A stretch of 38,833 bases of DNA, from NCBI GenBank assembly GCA_045655245.1, contig JAZOOX010000052.1, positions 1-38,833 of the forward strand, written 5' to 3'. Position numbers and translations under genes: made by a program. Positions within the stretch are counted from its first letter, which is position 1. Every line of letters begins with the position of its first letter. Below the pieces are notes generated by a model, which did no database searches, was not told where the DNA came from, and was given only the letters and a program-made list of their open reading frames with translations. Below are positions 13,831-21,778 of the stretch, in pieces. Origin of the DNA: RGIG8785 sp045655245 (GTDB taxonomy: Bacteria > Bacillota > Clostridia > RGIG8785).

Positions 13831-15300
13831 TTACTCGGCTGCTTCTTCCTTTTTAGCAGTCTTCTTGGCAGGGGCTTTTTTAGGTGTAGCTTCGCCCGTT
13901 TCTTCAGACTTTGCAGTCGTCTTTTTAGCGGTAGTGGTAGTTTTCTTAGCTGCGGGTTTTTTAGCTGCAGGTTTCTTTTCTTCAGTAGCCTCTTCAGCAG
14001 CTTCTTCCTTCTTGGCACGGGGCTTGGTCAAAGAAGCTTCCTTTACCAGCATCTCGACCGTCTTGTGCATAACAACATCACGCTTTAAGTCGTCAGCAGG
14101 AACAGCCTTCTTCACAACGTCAACTTCTACGCCGTACATTTCAGCCATTTTTCCGAATTCAGCGTCCAGATCCTCATCAGTTGCTTCAATTCCTTCAGCC
14201 TTAGCGATGGCTTCCAGTACCAGCTGAGTCTTAACCTGAGCTTCAGCGGAAGGCGCAGTTTGTGCACGGAAGTCTTCCATCGAACCCCCGGTCAGTTCCA
14301 AATACTTCTCGAAACTAAAGCCCTGAGAAGACAAACGCATATTGTACTCCTCGATCGTTTGGTCGATTCTGTCATCGATCATAACCTTGGGAATGTCAAC
14401 TTTGGCGCCGTCAACAACCTTCTCGACAACCAGACCTTCCTGTTCTGCACGGGCCTGATCCTTGGCACGGGCAGTCAACTTCGCCTTAACATCAGCTTTC
14501 AGTTCGTCTAAAGTGTCAAATTCACTGACATCTTTTGCAAATTCATCATCCAGAGCAGGCAGTTCTTTCATGGTAATCTTGTGAATCTTAACCTTAAAGA
14601 CTGCAGCCTTACCAGCCAGTTCTTCTGCATGGTATTCGGTGGGGAAAGTAACATTGACGTCGACTTCTTCACCCAGTTTCTTACCGATCAACTGATCTTC
14701 AAAACCGGGGATGAACTGACCACTGCCGATTTCCAAGGGATGCATCTCGCCCTTGCCGCCGTCAAAAGGAACACCATCAACAAAACCTTCATAGTCGATG
14801 GTTGCAGTATCACCTTTTTTAATAGCGCGGTCTTCTACCGTAACGACGCGGCCGTTACGTTCACGCATCTGCTCGATTTCGGCTTTAACCTGAGCGGCAG
14901 TAACGCTATGCTCAACCTTCTTTACAGAAACACCCTTGTACTTGCCCAGTTCAACTTCGGGCTTAACAAAAACTTCTACGGTCAGGACAAGGCTCTTGTC
15001 GTCGTTGAATTCCTTGATATCAACTTCAGGCTGACCAACGGGCTCAATACCGGTCTCGTTAATAGCAGCAGCATAAACCTCGGGGAAGAGCAGGTTGATT
15101 GCTTCTTCGTAGAACACACCTTCGCCATAGTACTTCTCGACCATAAAGCGGGGCGCCTTACCCTTACGGAAGCCGGGTACGGTGAACCGATTGGCCATCT
15201 TTATGTATGCCTTCTGGATTCCTTCCTGAAATTTCTCAGAACTGATACCGAGTTCCAGCTTTACTTTGTTGTTTTCTAACTGTTCCATTTTTACCGACAT
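13831..15300 (-). CDS. tig: Trigger factor with Lys/Ala-rich C-terminal tail
   Basis: 489 residues. The ribosome-docking domain contains the signature GFRKGKAPRF (about 43-52), the FKBP-like prolyl isomerase domain lies at about 155-240 (KKGDTATIDYEGFVDGVPFD), and the helical chaperone domain follows. Trigger factor receives nascent chains at the ribosome exit. Residues about 422-489 form an additional low-complexity tail of Lys, Ala, Thr and Glu (blocks such as KKPAAKKPAAKK, and KKAPAKKTAKK) that standard family members of about 430 residues lack; it resembles histone H1 or HU-like tails. An alternative ATG four codons on is possible, but AGGAG 9 nt before 15300 suits the first. Confidence 0.95.
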   Translation of the reverse strand: MSVKMEQLENNKVKLELGISSEKFQEGIQKAYIKMANRFTVPGFRKGKAPRFMVEKYYGEGVFYEEAINLLFPEVYAAAINETGIEPVGQPEVDIKEFNDDKSLVLTVEVFVKPEVELGKYKGVSVKKVEHSVTAAQVKAEIEQMRERNGRVVTVEDRAIKKGDTATIDYEGFVDGVPFDGGKGEMHPLEIGSGQFIPGFEDQLIGKKLGEEVDVNVTFPTEYHAEELAGKAAVFKVKIHKITMKELPALDDEFAKDVSEFDTLDELKADVKAKLTARAKDQARAEQEGLVVEKVVDGAKVDIPKVMIDDRIDQTIEEYNMRLSSQGFSFEKYLELTGGSMEDFRAQTAPSAEAQVKTQLVLEAIAKAEGIEATDEDLDAEFGKMAEMYGVEVDVVKKAVPADDLKRDVVMHKTVEMLVKEASLTKPRAKKEEAAEEATEEKKPAAKKPAAKKTTTTAKKTTAKSEETGEATPKKAPAKKTAKKEEAAE

Positions 15301-15339
15301 TTTCTACAACTCCTGTTCGTCTTTTAGTATCTTCTATCT

Positions 15340-15367
15340 ATTATACCATAATATGGCCTTTTTGCAA
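15340..15367 (-). promoter_or_regulatory. Sigma-A promoter for tig-clpP-clpX
   Basis: Minus strand TTGCAA (15367-15362), 16-nt spacer, TATAAT (15345-15340). An 11-bp palindrome, CCATA-A-TATGG (15346-15356), fills most of the spacer and could be a repressor site. It does not resemble the CtsR heptad repeat or the HrcA CIRCE element. Confidence 0.65.
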
Positions 15368-15375
15368 GAGTGAAC

Positions 15376-16077
15376 TTAAAATTTTATTAAAACGGGCAAA
15401 AAATCTACCAAATCACAAGAAACCGGCAGGTACTGAACGCCGTTTTTGTCACCTTTGTATGCTTGGACCCCTCCCGGTCCGTGCAGATGACCGTAAGCAC
15501 ATACCGAAACCGGATATTGGGCAATCAGGTCGAAAAACTCCTGTTGCTGTTCGGGGGCACTTTTTAGAAAAGGTGGATAATGCATAAACAGCAAAATTTC
15601 CTTTGCCCCTTGCTCCACCCCGCTTTTCAGCGAAAGTTCCAGGCGAAGAAGTTCACGGCGATACAACCGAAGATCCTCGGGACCATCCGGGGTCAGTGCC
15701 CAGCCTTTGGTTCCGCAAACCGCCGTATCGCCAAACAAAAAGGTATTATTATGCAAAAACCGAATCGAGTTGAATTCATGCTTATGCACAAACCCGTTCA
15801 GCTTATTGGCAGTCTCCCACCAATAATCATGATTCCCCTTTGAGAGGATTTTTATTCCCGGCAAGGCGTCCAGGAACCGGAAGTCATCCTCCGTTTCTTC
15901 CAAATGCATCCCCCATGAAAAGTCACCGGGCAGGACAACGATATCCTCGTTGCCGATCGTTTCTATCCAGTTTTTTCGAAGTCGTTCTTCGTACCCCTCC
16001 CAGCGCTGTCCGAAGACAGACATAGGCTTGTCATTCCCAAAAGACAGGTGCAGGTCGGAAATGCTATAAATCGACAT
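15376..16077 (-). CDS. Metallophosphoesterase (COG1768 type)
   Basis: 233 residues of the calcineurin-like phosphoesterase superfamily. Metal-binding motifs are all present: D8-L-H10 (ISDLHLSFG), GDFSW (51-55), GNHDYWWE (81-88), MHYPPF and GHLHGPGG. Cytoplasmic, no signal peptide. The substrate is unknown; the family is common in Clostridia and Bacilli. AGGAGG precedes the ATG. It is the last gene of the long minus-strand array and ends 75 bp before the tig start, with no clear terminator, so it may read into tig. Confidence 0.85.
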   Translation of the reverse strand: MSIYSISDLHLSFGNDKPMSVFGQRWEGYEERLRKNWIETIGNEDIVVLPGDFSWGMHLEETEDDFRFLDALPGIKILSKGNHDYWWETANKLNGFVHKHEFNSIRFLHNNTFLFGDTAVCGTKGWALTPDGPEDLRLYRRELLRLELSLKSGVEQGAKEILLFMHYPPFLKSAPEQQQEFFDLIAQYPVSVCAYGHLHGPGGVQAYKGDKNGVQYLPVSCDLVDFLPVLIKF

Positions 16078-16086
16078 ACGCGCCTC

Positions 16087-16944
16087 CTAAATCAGTTTGG
16101 GCAAAACAAAACTGTCGACTACAAACACCAAGATCAACAGAAAAACGGGCAGATTGGGAAAGCCTGTCAGCGCACCACGCAATGGCTGGTAGTCGTCCTC
16201 CACATCGGTGATACTGCGAAGTAGGCGGACTAAAATCAGACCCATAACCGACAGCAAGATCAGCAAAACGACGATGAGTGCAATCCGTCCGTGGTCCATA
16301 GCCGACTGATAAATCAGACTCCATATAATCCCCGAAAGGTTATTAAAAAAGTGTGCGATAATCCCTGCATAGATGGACCCCGTACGGATGACCACATAGG
16401 CAAAGAAAATTCCGAGAACGAAATAACCCAAGAACTGATCAACATCCAGGTGTAACAACGCAAAAAGGAATGCCGATGCAACCATTGCACGACGGCGATT
16501 GGAACGGCGGAAAGCGTTTAAGACTACGCCGCGCATTAGCAATTCCTCGAAGATGGAAGGCAACAACGCAACCGTCAGGATACTGACGAATACATTTTGG
16601 TTGATTATTGGAGTTTCGCTTTTTAAAATCATCTGCATCGGCAGGTTGACTACCTTTGCTACCATCTGCATACAAAAACCCGCAAGAGCAACCACAATGG
16701 CACAATCGGGGCGCAGAGGCTTAACCCGCAATACCTGATGCACGTTGGGACTGGCACTTCGTAGATAGTACAGCGTTGGCAACGCCACACAAAGGATTTG
16801 TGTCACCAAAGAGGCAAGCCACTCAGGTGTTTTGCCCGAAAAGAAAGTGAACAAGGTATCCAACACAAACAAGATAATAATGTGGAGTGTCGATACCAGC
16901 AAAAGCAGCCACGAAACACTTCGAACAGTAATTCGGTTATTCAC
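16087..16944 (-). CDS. CPBP family intramembrane metalloprotease
   Basis: 285 residues with about seven or eight membrane spans. The CAAX-protease/bacteriocin-processing (Abi) motifs are complete: EELLMRG (E133, E134, R138), FALLHLD (H165) and AHFFNN (H198). Substrates of bacterial members are mostly unknown; some process peptides or anti-sigma factors. Starts at GTG 16944 with AGGTGATG just upstream. It lies 10 nt after fthC and 9 nt before the phosphoesterase. Confidence 0.87.
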   Translation of the reverse strand: MNNRITVRSVSWLLLLVSTLHIIILFVLDTLFTFFSGKTPEWLASLVTQILCVALPTLYYLRSASPNVHQVLRVKPLRPDCAIVVALAGFCMQMVAKVVNLPMQMILKSETPIINQNVFVSILTVALLPSIFEELLMRGVVLNAFRRSNRRRAMVASAFLFALLHLDVDQFLGYFVLGIFFAYVVIRTGSIYAGIIAHFFNNLSGIIWSLIYQSAMDHGRIALIVVLLILLSVMGLILVRLLRSITDVEDDYQPLRGALTGFPNLPVFLLILVFVVDSFVLPKLI

Positions 16945-16954
16945 AAAACATCAC

Positions 16955-17491
16955 CTACTTATCATTGGTTTTATATAAGCCATACGGCGTAAATACATAG
17001 TCCATTCGGAAATCGCGGAAATCGGCAGGAACTTGCGGCAGGAATCGAAACGCAGAACAAATGCCACAAGAAACCCCCTTAAATCCAGAGGATAAAAATC
17101 TGTCATAGTACCCCTTTCCTCTTCCCAGACGGTTGCCGTTGGAGTCAAAAGCAAGAGCGGGAACCAACGCCAGATCAATTTCACAAACGGGTACAGACTC
17201 ACCTTTTGTCGTCGCAAGTCCCAAGGCATCCCGTTCATCTGCAGTTTGCTCATATACCACAGCACACATATCTCCGTCGCAATCGTTGCAATAAGGAACA
17301 CACACCCGTTTTCCATTATCCAAAAGCCATTGAATCAAAGGGGCTGTATCAGGTTCGTCCGAAAGTGCAAGGTAGCAAAATACCGTTTCCGCTTGCTGCA
17401 ACTTTGCCCAAAACCGCAAAGAGGAAACCCAAGGGGTGTCCTGGTCTTTGTGATACCCGCGCATCCGTTTTCGTAATTCCGACTTATTCAT
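16955..17491 (-). CDS. fthC: 5-formyltetrahydrofolate cyclo-ligase
   Basis: 178 residues. The nucleotide/folate motif NRLGRGKGYYDRFL is at about 120-133, and the N-terminus MNKSELRKRMR is typical. The enzyme converts 5-formyl-THF with ATP to 5,10-methenyl-THF, recycling an inhibitory folate. The start overlaps the end of the DJ-1-like gene by 8 nt. thyX, another folate-using gene, lies two genes upstream. Confidence 0.92.
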   Translation of the reverse strand: MNKSELRKRMRGYHKDQDTPWVSSLRFWAKLQQAETVFCYLALSDEPDTAPLIQWLLDNGKRVCVPYCNDCDGDMCAVVYEQTADERDALGLATTKGESVPVCEIDLALVPALAFDSNGNRLGRGKGYYDRFLSSGFKGVSCGICSAFRFLPQVPADFRDFRMDYVFTPYGLYKTNDK

Positions 17492-18023
17492 ACTGCATCG
17501 ACACTTTCAGCCCTTTTAAATCAAAGGAAGGTCGTAATGTTTCGATCAACGAAAAAGCAAATTGGTCACTAAGTCCGGGACCGCGAGCGGTAATACGGTC
17601 GTTATCAGCGCAAACGCGTTTCTCCGAAAGGCTTGCACCTTTTAAATGTTCTTCAAAACCTGGATAACATGTTGCAGCGTAACCGTTTATAAGACCAAGT
17701 TCGCCCAAAACAGAAGGAGCGGCACAGATCGCGGCAAGAAGTATCCCCTCCTCAGCTTTTGCTTTTAAAAGAGCACATAGACCTTCGTGCTTCAAGAAAT
17801 TCAGACTACCCATCCCGCCGGGCAAAATCAATGCTTCGGCATCGGAAAAGGAGCAATCCGAAAAAAGCTTATCAGCTTTTACCGTAATATCATGGGCGCC
17901 GCAAAGCATGTCACCAAACACCCCTACCGTAGTAACGGGAATACCCGCACGACGAAGAATATCAACGGTAGTTAACGCTTCTATTTCTTCAAAATTATCA
18001 ATTAAAAATAAGTATACCATCAT
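17484..18023 (-). CDS. DJ-1/PfpI family protein (ThiJ-like)
   Basis: 179 residues. The family's FEEIEALTTVDILRRAG (11-27) carries the conserved Glu, and the nucleophile elbow is AAICAAPSVLG with C100. Members act as deglycases, chaperones or unknown hydrolases; the substrate is unclear. It begins with two consecutive ATG codons directly after the thyX stop, and overlaps fthC by 8 nt. Confidence 0.88.
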   Translation of the reverse strand: MMVYLFLIDNFEEIEALTTVDILRRAGIPVTTVGVFGDMLCGAHDITVKADKLFSDCSFSDAEALILPGGMGSLNFLKHEGLCALLKAKAEEGILLAAICAAPSVLGELGLINGYAATCYPGFEEHLKGASLSEKRVCADNDRITARGPGLSDQFAFSLIETLRPSFDLKGLKVSMQYE

Positions 18024-18761
18024 TTAATCCTTTAAATACTTTTCTCTTTTTTCAAGCATCTTGCCGCAACTCATTTTCCCTTCGGGACAAGATCCTTTGA
18101 CACAAGGAGGACCTGCTTTGGCAAACAGGGTGGGCGCGACCGTTTTCACCTGTTCCAGCATCTGATCCGCAACGGCACGAATTTCCCATTGTGCTCTTTC
18201 GCAACAACGATGGGCAAAGAAATTGTAAAGGCTACGCACATTCATCGTGACGATCAACTTGGTTTCACAGGCGTTAGGGAGAACATAGCGAGCATCTTCG
18301 ATCGCTTTCTTTTCTGCGGCAGAAGGAGCCATTGACAATTCGTGCACTGCCCGTAAAGACTCGGTTAAACGGGCATACGCTTCGTTGATGTCCTCCATTG
18401 TTTTGCGGTAAAGAGCAAGGGTTTGGGGATCTTTTGCAATCTCGGGAGGCGTTATGTACTCAAAAGTCCCTTCGTTCACATAGCGCTGAGACTTCACACT
18501 GTAGCTTGCAATGCGATGGCGGGTTAACTGTGCCAGTAAACTCCGCGAAACACCTTCCAAGCCAAAGGTGAAGCTGACATGCTCCAAAGGACTTTCGTGA
18601 CCCATGCTCATCAGCATTTGCAAAAATTTTTCCGTTTTTTCGGGGGTCAACTGTTCCATTACACCCTGCACTCCTGCGTTGGAGTAGCACATCTTAGCAG
18701 CGGCGGCAACCAGTTTTTCGGGTTCCGGCGTATGCGCCAGAAGTTCAACTTTCACATTCAT
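18024..18761 (-). CDS. thyX: Flavin-dependent thymidylate synthase ThyX
   Basis: 245 residues with the ThyX signature RHRIASYSVKSQRY (81-94). It makes dTMP from dUMP using methylene-THF and FAD, without producing dihydrofolate. A cysteine-rich C-terminal extension (GPPCVKGSCPEGKMSCGKM) is seen, which could bind a metal. GGGAGG precedes the ATG. It overlaps the glycosyltransferase gene by 17 nt and abuts the DJ-1-like gene. Confidence 0.96.
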   Translation of the reverse strand: MNVKVELLAHTPEPEKLVAAAAKMCYSNAGVQGVMEQLTPEKTEKFLQMLMSMGHESPLEHVSFTFGLEGVSRSLLAQLTRHRIASYSVKSQRYVNEGTFEYITPPEIAKDPQTLALYRKTMEDINEAYARLTESLRAVHELSMAPSAAEKKAIEDARYVLPNACETKLIVTMNVRSLYNFFAHRCCERAQWEIRAVADQMLEQVKTVAPTLFAKAGPPCVKGSCPEGKMSCGKMLEKREKYLKD

Positions 18762-19500
18762 TTTTCACCCTCCCTTTCATGATCCGATTCATAACAATGA
18801 CCAAAGCAAAATGAGGCAAAGACATCATCCGACCGATGCGGGACGGTTGTTTGCACAACCGATAAAACCATTCCAATCCAAGTCTTTGAAAAATCACCGG
18901 AGCACGTTTGACCGTTCCGGCAAAAACGTCCAAACTTCCGCCTAATCCCATCATTAGTTTGCAGTTCAAGCGATTGCGATAGTCCACGGCAAACCGTTCC
19001 TGCTTGGGAGAACCCAGGCAGATAAACAACAGGTCGGGGGATAACCGGGCAATCTCGGAAACAATCGGTTCTGCGTCATTAAAGTAACCATCGTGAGTAC
19101 CAAGAATCCTGATGTTCGGATATTTAGCCTTAATATTTTCCGCAGCCAAATCAGCCACGCCCGGCTTTCCGCCCAATAAGTACAAAGAGTGTTCCCCGTT
19201 TTGGATCCGTTCCAGCAAAGCGCAGGCAGTGTCAAATCCCGGAACCCGCTCTTTGACCGAATCACCCATGATTTTAGAAGCATAGACCACACCAATTCCG
19301 TCGGGTGTCAGTAAATCCGCCTGAGCAAGAAGCTGATGCAATGCCTCGTCTTTTCTGGCAGACATTAAAATCTCGGGGTTGGGGGTAAAAATAATATGCG
19401 GTTTTGTGTCGGATAAAAATTCGTAAGCACGATCCACCGTTTCGGCGAAAGAAAGTTTGCTGATCGGCAGACCAAAAATGCGGATACTCGGTGCTGTCAA
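18745..19500 (-). CDS. WecG/TagA/CpsF family glycosyltransferase
   Basis: 251 residues of glycosyltransferase family 26. Motifs: TPNPEILM (39-46), LLTPDGIGVVY with D67, LLGGKPGVA, LGSPKQERF and GLGGSLDVFAG. TagA-type enzymes add N-acetylmannosamine to the GlcNAc-PP-undecaprenol primer of wall teichoic acid; membership fits, the exact product is not proven. Starts at TTG 19500 with a GGTGGTGA site; it overlaps the GT2 end by 4 nt. Confidence 0.9.
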   Translation of the reverse strand: MTAPSIRIFGLPISKLSFAETVDRAYEFLSDTKPHIIFTPNPEILMSARKDEALHQLLAQADLLTPDGIGVVYASKIMGDSVKERVPGFDTACALLERIQNGEHSLYLLGGKPGVADLAAENIKAKYPNIRILGTHDGYFNDAEPIVSEIARLSPDLLFICLGSPKQERFAVDYRNRLNCKLMMGLGGSLDVFAGTVKRAPVIFQRLGLEWFYRLCKQPSRIGRMMSLPHFALVIVMNRIMKGRVKNECES

Positions 19501-20219
19501 AAGTCACCACCCCATTCTTTTATTTTTTCGGTAGAATAAGCGTCTCGCGCGGCGAGACGGCGAATTTTCAATAAAGTAAAAAGACCCGAAAGGGAAAATA
19601 AGGTCCCAAACTTTTGTTCTGTTTCTCTTGTCACAGACGAAACCGCAATCGGGGTAACGTCAAATTCACGGGCAAGATAGAGCAGTTCGGTATCAAACCC
19701 CAAGGAATTGGTTCTCGTTTTCGGTACGGCAGCACGAACAAAGGAGCCAGAAAGGCATTTCGTTCCGCAAGAAACCCGTGAAATGCCCAACAGCGCGGAA
19801 GCAAGATGGCGGTGTCGGGTTGTGGAAAGTCGACGGTAATAACCGTTAAAAGAGGTTGACGGCGGAGTAAACACGAAGGGGGTATCGGTATCTCTTGCAG
19901 TCTTCACCAACGCCTCGATAACCGTAGGCGAAACCGATAAATCCGCATCAAACAAAATAACATAATCGCAAGGACTAATATGTTCACATCCATAGCGAAC
20001 GGCGCCCCCGCGACCGTGATGTTGAGCAAAGGAATAAACGCGCAATGACGGAAACGGAAGTTCTTTGAGAATGTCAAGCGTTCCGTCTTCGCTGGCATCA
20101 TCAATAACGATGATTTCAAAATTACTAAAATGGCTTTCCAGGTAGCTGTTTAATTCAAACAAGGCGGTTGCAATCCGCCGTTCTTCGTTATAAATCGGTA
20201 CGATCACCGAAATATCCAA
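19497..20219 (-). CDS. Glycosyltransferase family 2, polyprenyl-phosphate sugar transferase-like
   Basis: 240 residues. GT-A fold with VIVPIYNEERRI (5-16), VIDDASEDGT (38-47) and the metal-binding LFDADLSVS (D91, D93). The overall plan resembles dolichyl-phosphate glucose/mannose synthases, but no C-terminal membrane span is present. Probably makes a lipid-linked sugar for an envelope polymer. Starts at TTG 20219 with GGGGGGA upstream. The 51-bp gap before it is the largest inside the array and shows no convincing promoter. Confidence 0.85.
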   Translation of the reverse strand: MDISVIVPIYNEERRIATALFELNSYLESHFSNFEIIVIDDASEDGTLDILKELPFPSLRVYSFAQHHGRGGAVRYGCEHISPCDYVILFDADLSVSPTVIEALVKTARDTDTPFVFTPPSTSFNGYYRRLSTTRHRHLASALLGISRVSCGTKCLSGSFVRAAVPKTRTNSLGFDTELLYLAREFDVTPIAVSSVTRETEQKFGTLFSLSGLFTLLKIRRLAARDAYSTEKIKEWGGDF

Positions 20220-20270
20220 GACAATCCCCCCGCTCTGGTGCAGGATTATTGTCTGTATTGGAAAGACATT

Positions 20271-21047
20271 TTATTCGTTGGCTTCAATCATCTGGAGCAC
20301 TTCTCCCCAGTACAAATCCCCTGATACAGTCAGGCGGGTTAGGGGAACGTTCCCTTCGGACGGGCGATTGACACCCTTGTCGGTTACTTTCATTGTCATG
20401 CGGTATCCCGCCAGTTTTGCCAGGCGTTGCACATAATCGGTATAAGAACCGTAAGGGAAGGCAAGATAACGGCACTCTGTTCCCAGATTCCGTTCAATGG
20501 CGTTGCGGGAGCAGACCATTTCAGCTAATGCGTGTCGCAACTCTAAAGTAGAAAGGTCTTGATGGGATTTGGTATGGCTCTGGATACTGATGAGCCCCGA
20601 ATCCACCATCTCTCTCGCCTGTTCCCAGGAGAAATGCTGATAGGTGACATTTTCATTCTCAACGCTGTCGGTTATCACGAAAATAGTCGCCTTCATTCCC
20701 AAGGCTTTCAAAACGGGAAAAGCGTACAAATAGTTTCCCAGATACCCGTCATCAAAGGTAATGATAATGGGTTTTTGCGGCAAGGGTTTCCCATTGGTGA
20801 TATGATCGTAATAATCATCCAAAGTAATCGTGCTGTAACCTGCACCGGAAAGGGCAATCATATGCTGACGAAACCGATTTAAAGTTGTAAATAAAGTGGG
20901 GTCAACGTCGGAATAATCTGCCACTTCATGATACAGTAAAACCGGCACCGTCTTTTCTTTTTGGGGTGTTTCGGCAACGGCTGTTACACAAATGCCAAAA
21001 ACCAAAAACACAGCCAGAAAAAGGCAAAACAAACAATATCTTTTCAT
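20271..21047 (-). CDS. Secreted polysaccharide deacetylase (CE4 family)
   Basis: 258 residues. A signal peptide (about 1-25, ending VTAVAE) is followed by a NodB-type deacetylase domain with TFDDGY (97-102), the zinc-binding SHTKSH (H158, H162) and FPYG (197-200). It likely removes acetyl groups from cell-wall or biofilm polysaccharide outside the membrane. Similar proteins with an N-terminal VPVLLYHEV strand act on peptidoglycan or poly-GlcNAc. It starts 2 nt after gatD; its Shine-Dalgarno sequence lies in the end of gatD. Confidence 0.88.
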   Translation of the reverse strand: MKRYCLFCLFLAVFLVFGICVTAVAETPQKEKTVPVLLYHEVADYSDVDPTLFTTLNRFRQHMIALSGAGYSTITLDDYYDHITNGKPLPQKPIIITFDDGYLGNYLYAFPVLKALGMKATIFVITDSVENENVTYQHFSWEQAREMVDSGLISIQSHTKSHQDLSTLELRHALAEMVCSRNAIERNLGTECRYLAFPYGSYTDYVQRLAKLAGYRMTMKVTDKGVNRPSEGNVPLTRLTVSGDLYWGEVLQMIEANE

Positions 21048-21049
21048 AC

Positions 21050-21769
21050 TTACTCCGTTGGGAAAAAGCGTTGTAATAACTGTTCCCGTGCTCTTTGTTC
21101 AAAGGTGTTGTCCAGTTGGGAAAGGGTCACCGAACCGTAACGTTTCGAAAGCGATGCAATCAGCAACTCGTCCGCCAACTCAGGCGCTTTTGCCAATAAA
21201 GGGCCATGCAGATAAGTGCCGATAACGCCGTTATAGCGACAGCCTTCGTAACCGCCTTCATCATTGCCAAATCCCAAAAGCACCTCGCCCAAAGGCGGTA
21301 AGGCGCCGATTTCAGCGCGTCCGTCATGATTTTCAAAGCCAATATAAACATGATCACCGTCGCGGATCACTGCATTACCGATAAAACGCTTTTCGGTTTT
21401 TTCAAAGCGGACCGGCAAAAGACCCAGCCCGTCTTTTTGTGTTCCGTCCGGGAAACGAATTTCCTCACCAAGAAGTTCGTATCCGCCGCCAACCGCCAAA
21501 AGCACGCCGTTTTCATCCACGTATTTTTTTAATTCTTCAAAGTCGTAAGCAGTTAATTCTGCCAATACGGCAGAAAGCTCATCAGGCTGACCGTTTCCCA
21601 AAAATACAAAGTCATAGTCCTTTGCGATAAAGCGTTGACCGTATGCAAGGGCAGTGACCTTTACATCGATCCCGCGTCTTTTGGCACGATCGCATAATAT
21701 GGCTACGTTTCCGTAGTCACCGTTTAAGTTTAAAAGTTGGGGATAGAGATGACAAATACGAAGTTCCAT
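21050..21769 (-). CDS. gatD: GatD-like glutamine amidotransferase lacking the catalytic cysteine
   Basis: 239 residues, the usual size for GatD, the glutaminase partner of MurT that amidates the D-Glu of lipid II. The CobB/CobQ fold is clear: GDYGNVAIL (17-25), GNGQPDE (58-64), FENHDGRAE (145-153) and the catalytic-histidine segment GTYLHGPLL (184-192, H188). However, the nucleophile loop reads LAVGGGYELLG (91-101): residue 94, Cys in Staphylococcus and Streptococcus GatD (xICGGYQ), is Gly, encoded GGC, and Q98 is Glu. No nearby cysteine could replace it. The GGGQD-like loop is also altered. The gene is otherwise intact and sits 9 nt after murT. Confidence 0.88.
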   Translation of the reverse strand: MELRICHLYPQLLNLNGDYGNVAILCDRAKRRGIDVKVTALAYGQRFIAKDYDFVFLGNGQPDELSAVLAELTAYDFEELKKYVDENGVLLAVGGGYELLGEEIRFPDGTQKDGLGLLPVRFEKTEKRFIGNAVIRDGDHVYIGFENHDGRAEIGALPPLGEVLLGFGNDEGGYEGCRYNGVIGTYLHGPLLAKAPELADELLIASLSKRYGSVTLSQLDNTFEQRAREQLLQRFFPTE

Positions 21770-21778
21770 AATTTCCTC

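Noticed and set aside
14581..15279. Long plus-strand open frame (232 codons) opposite tig
   Set aside because: It is fully antisense to a well-conserved gene, lacks a ribosome site and resembles no family. Same verdict for frames opposite ppiB/prfA (23031-23636) and the GT-C-like gene (29900-30445).
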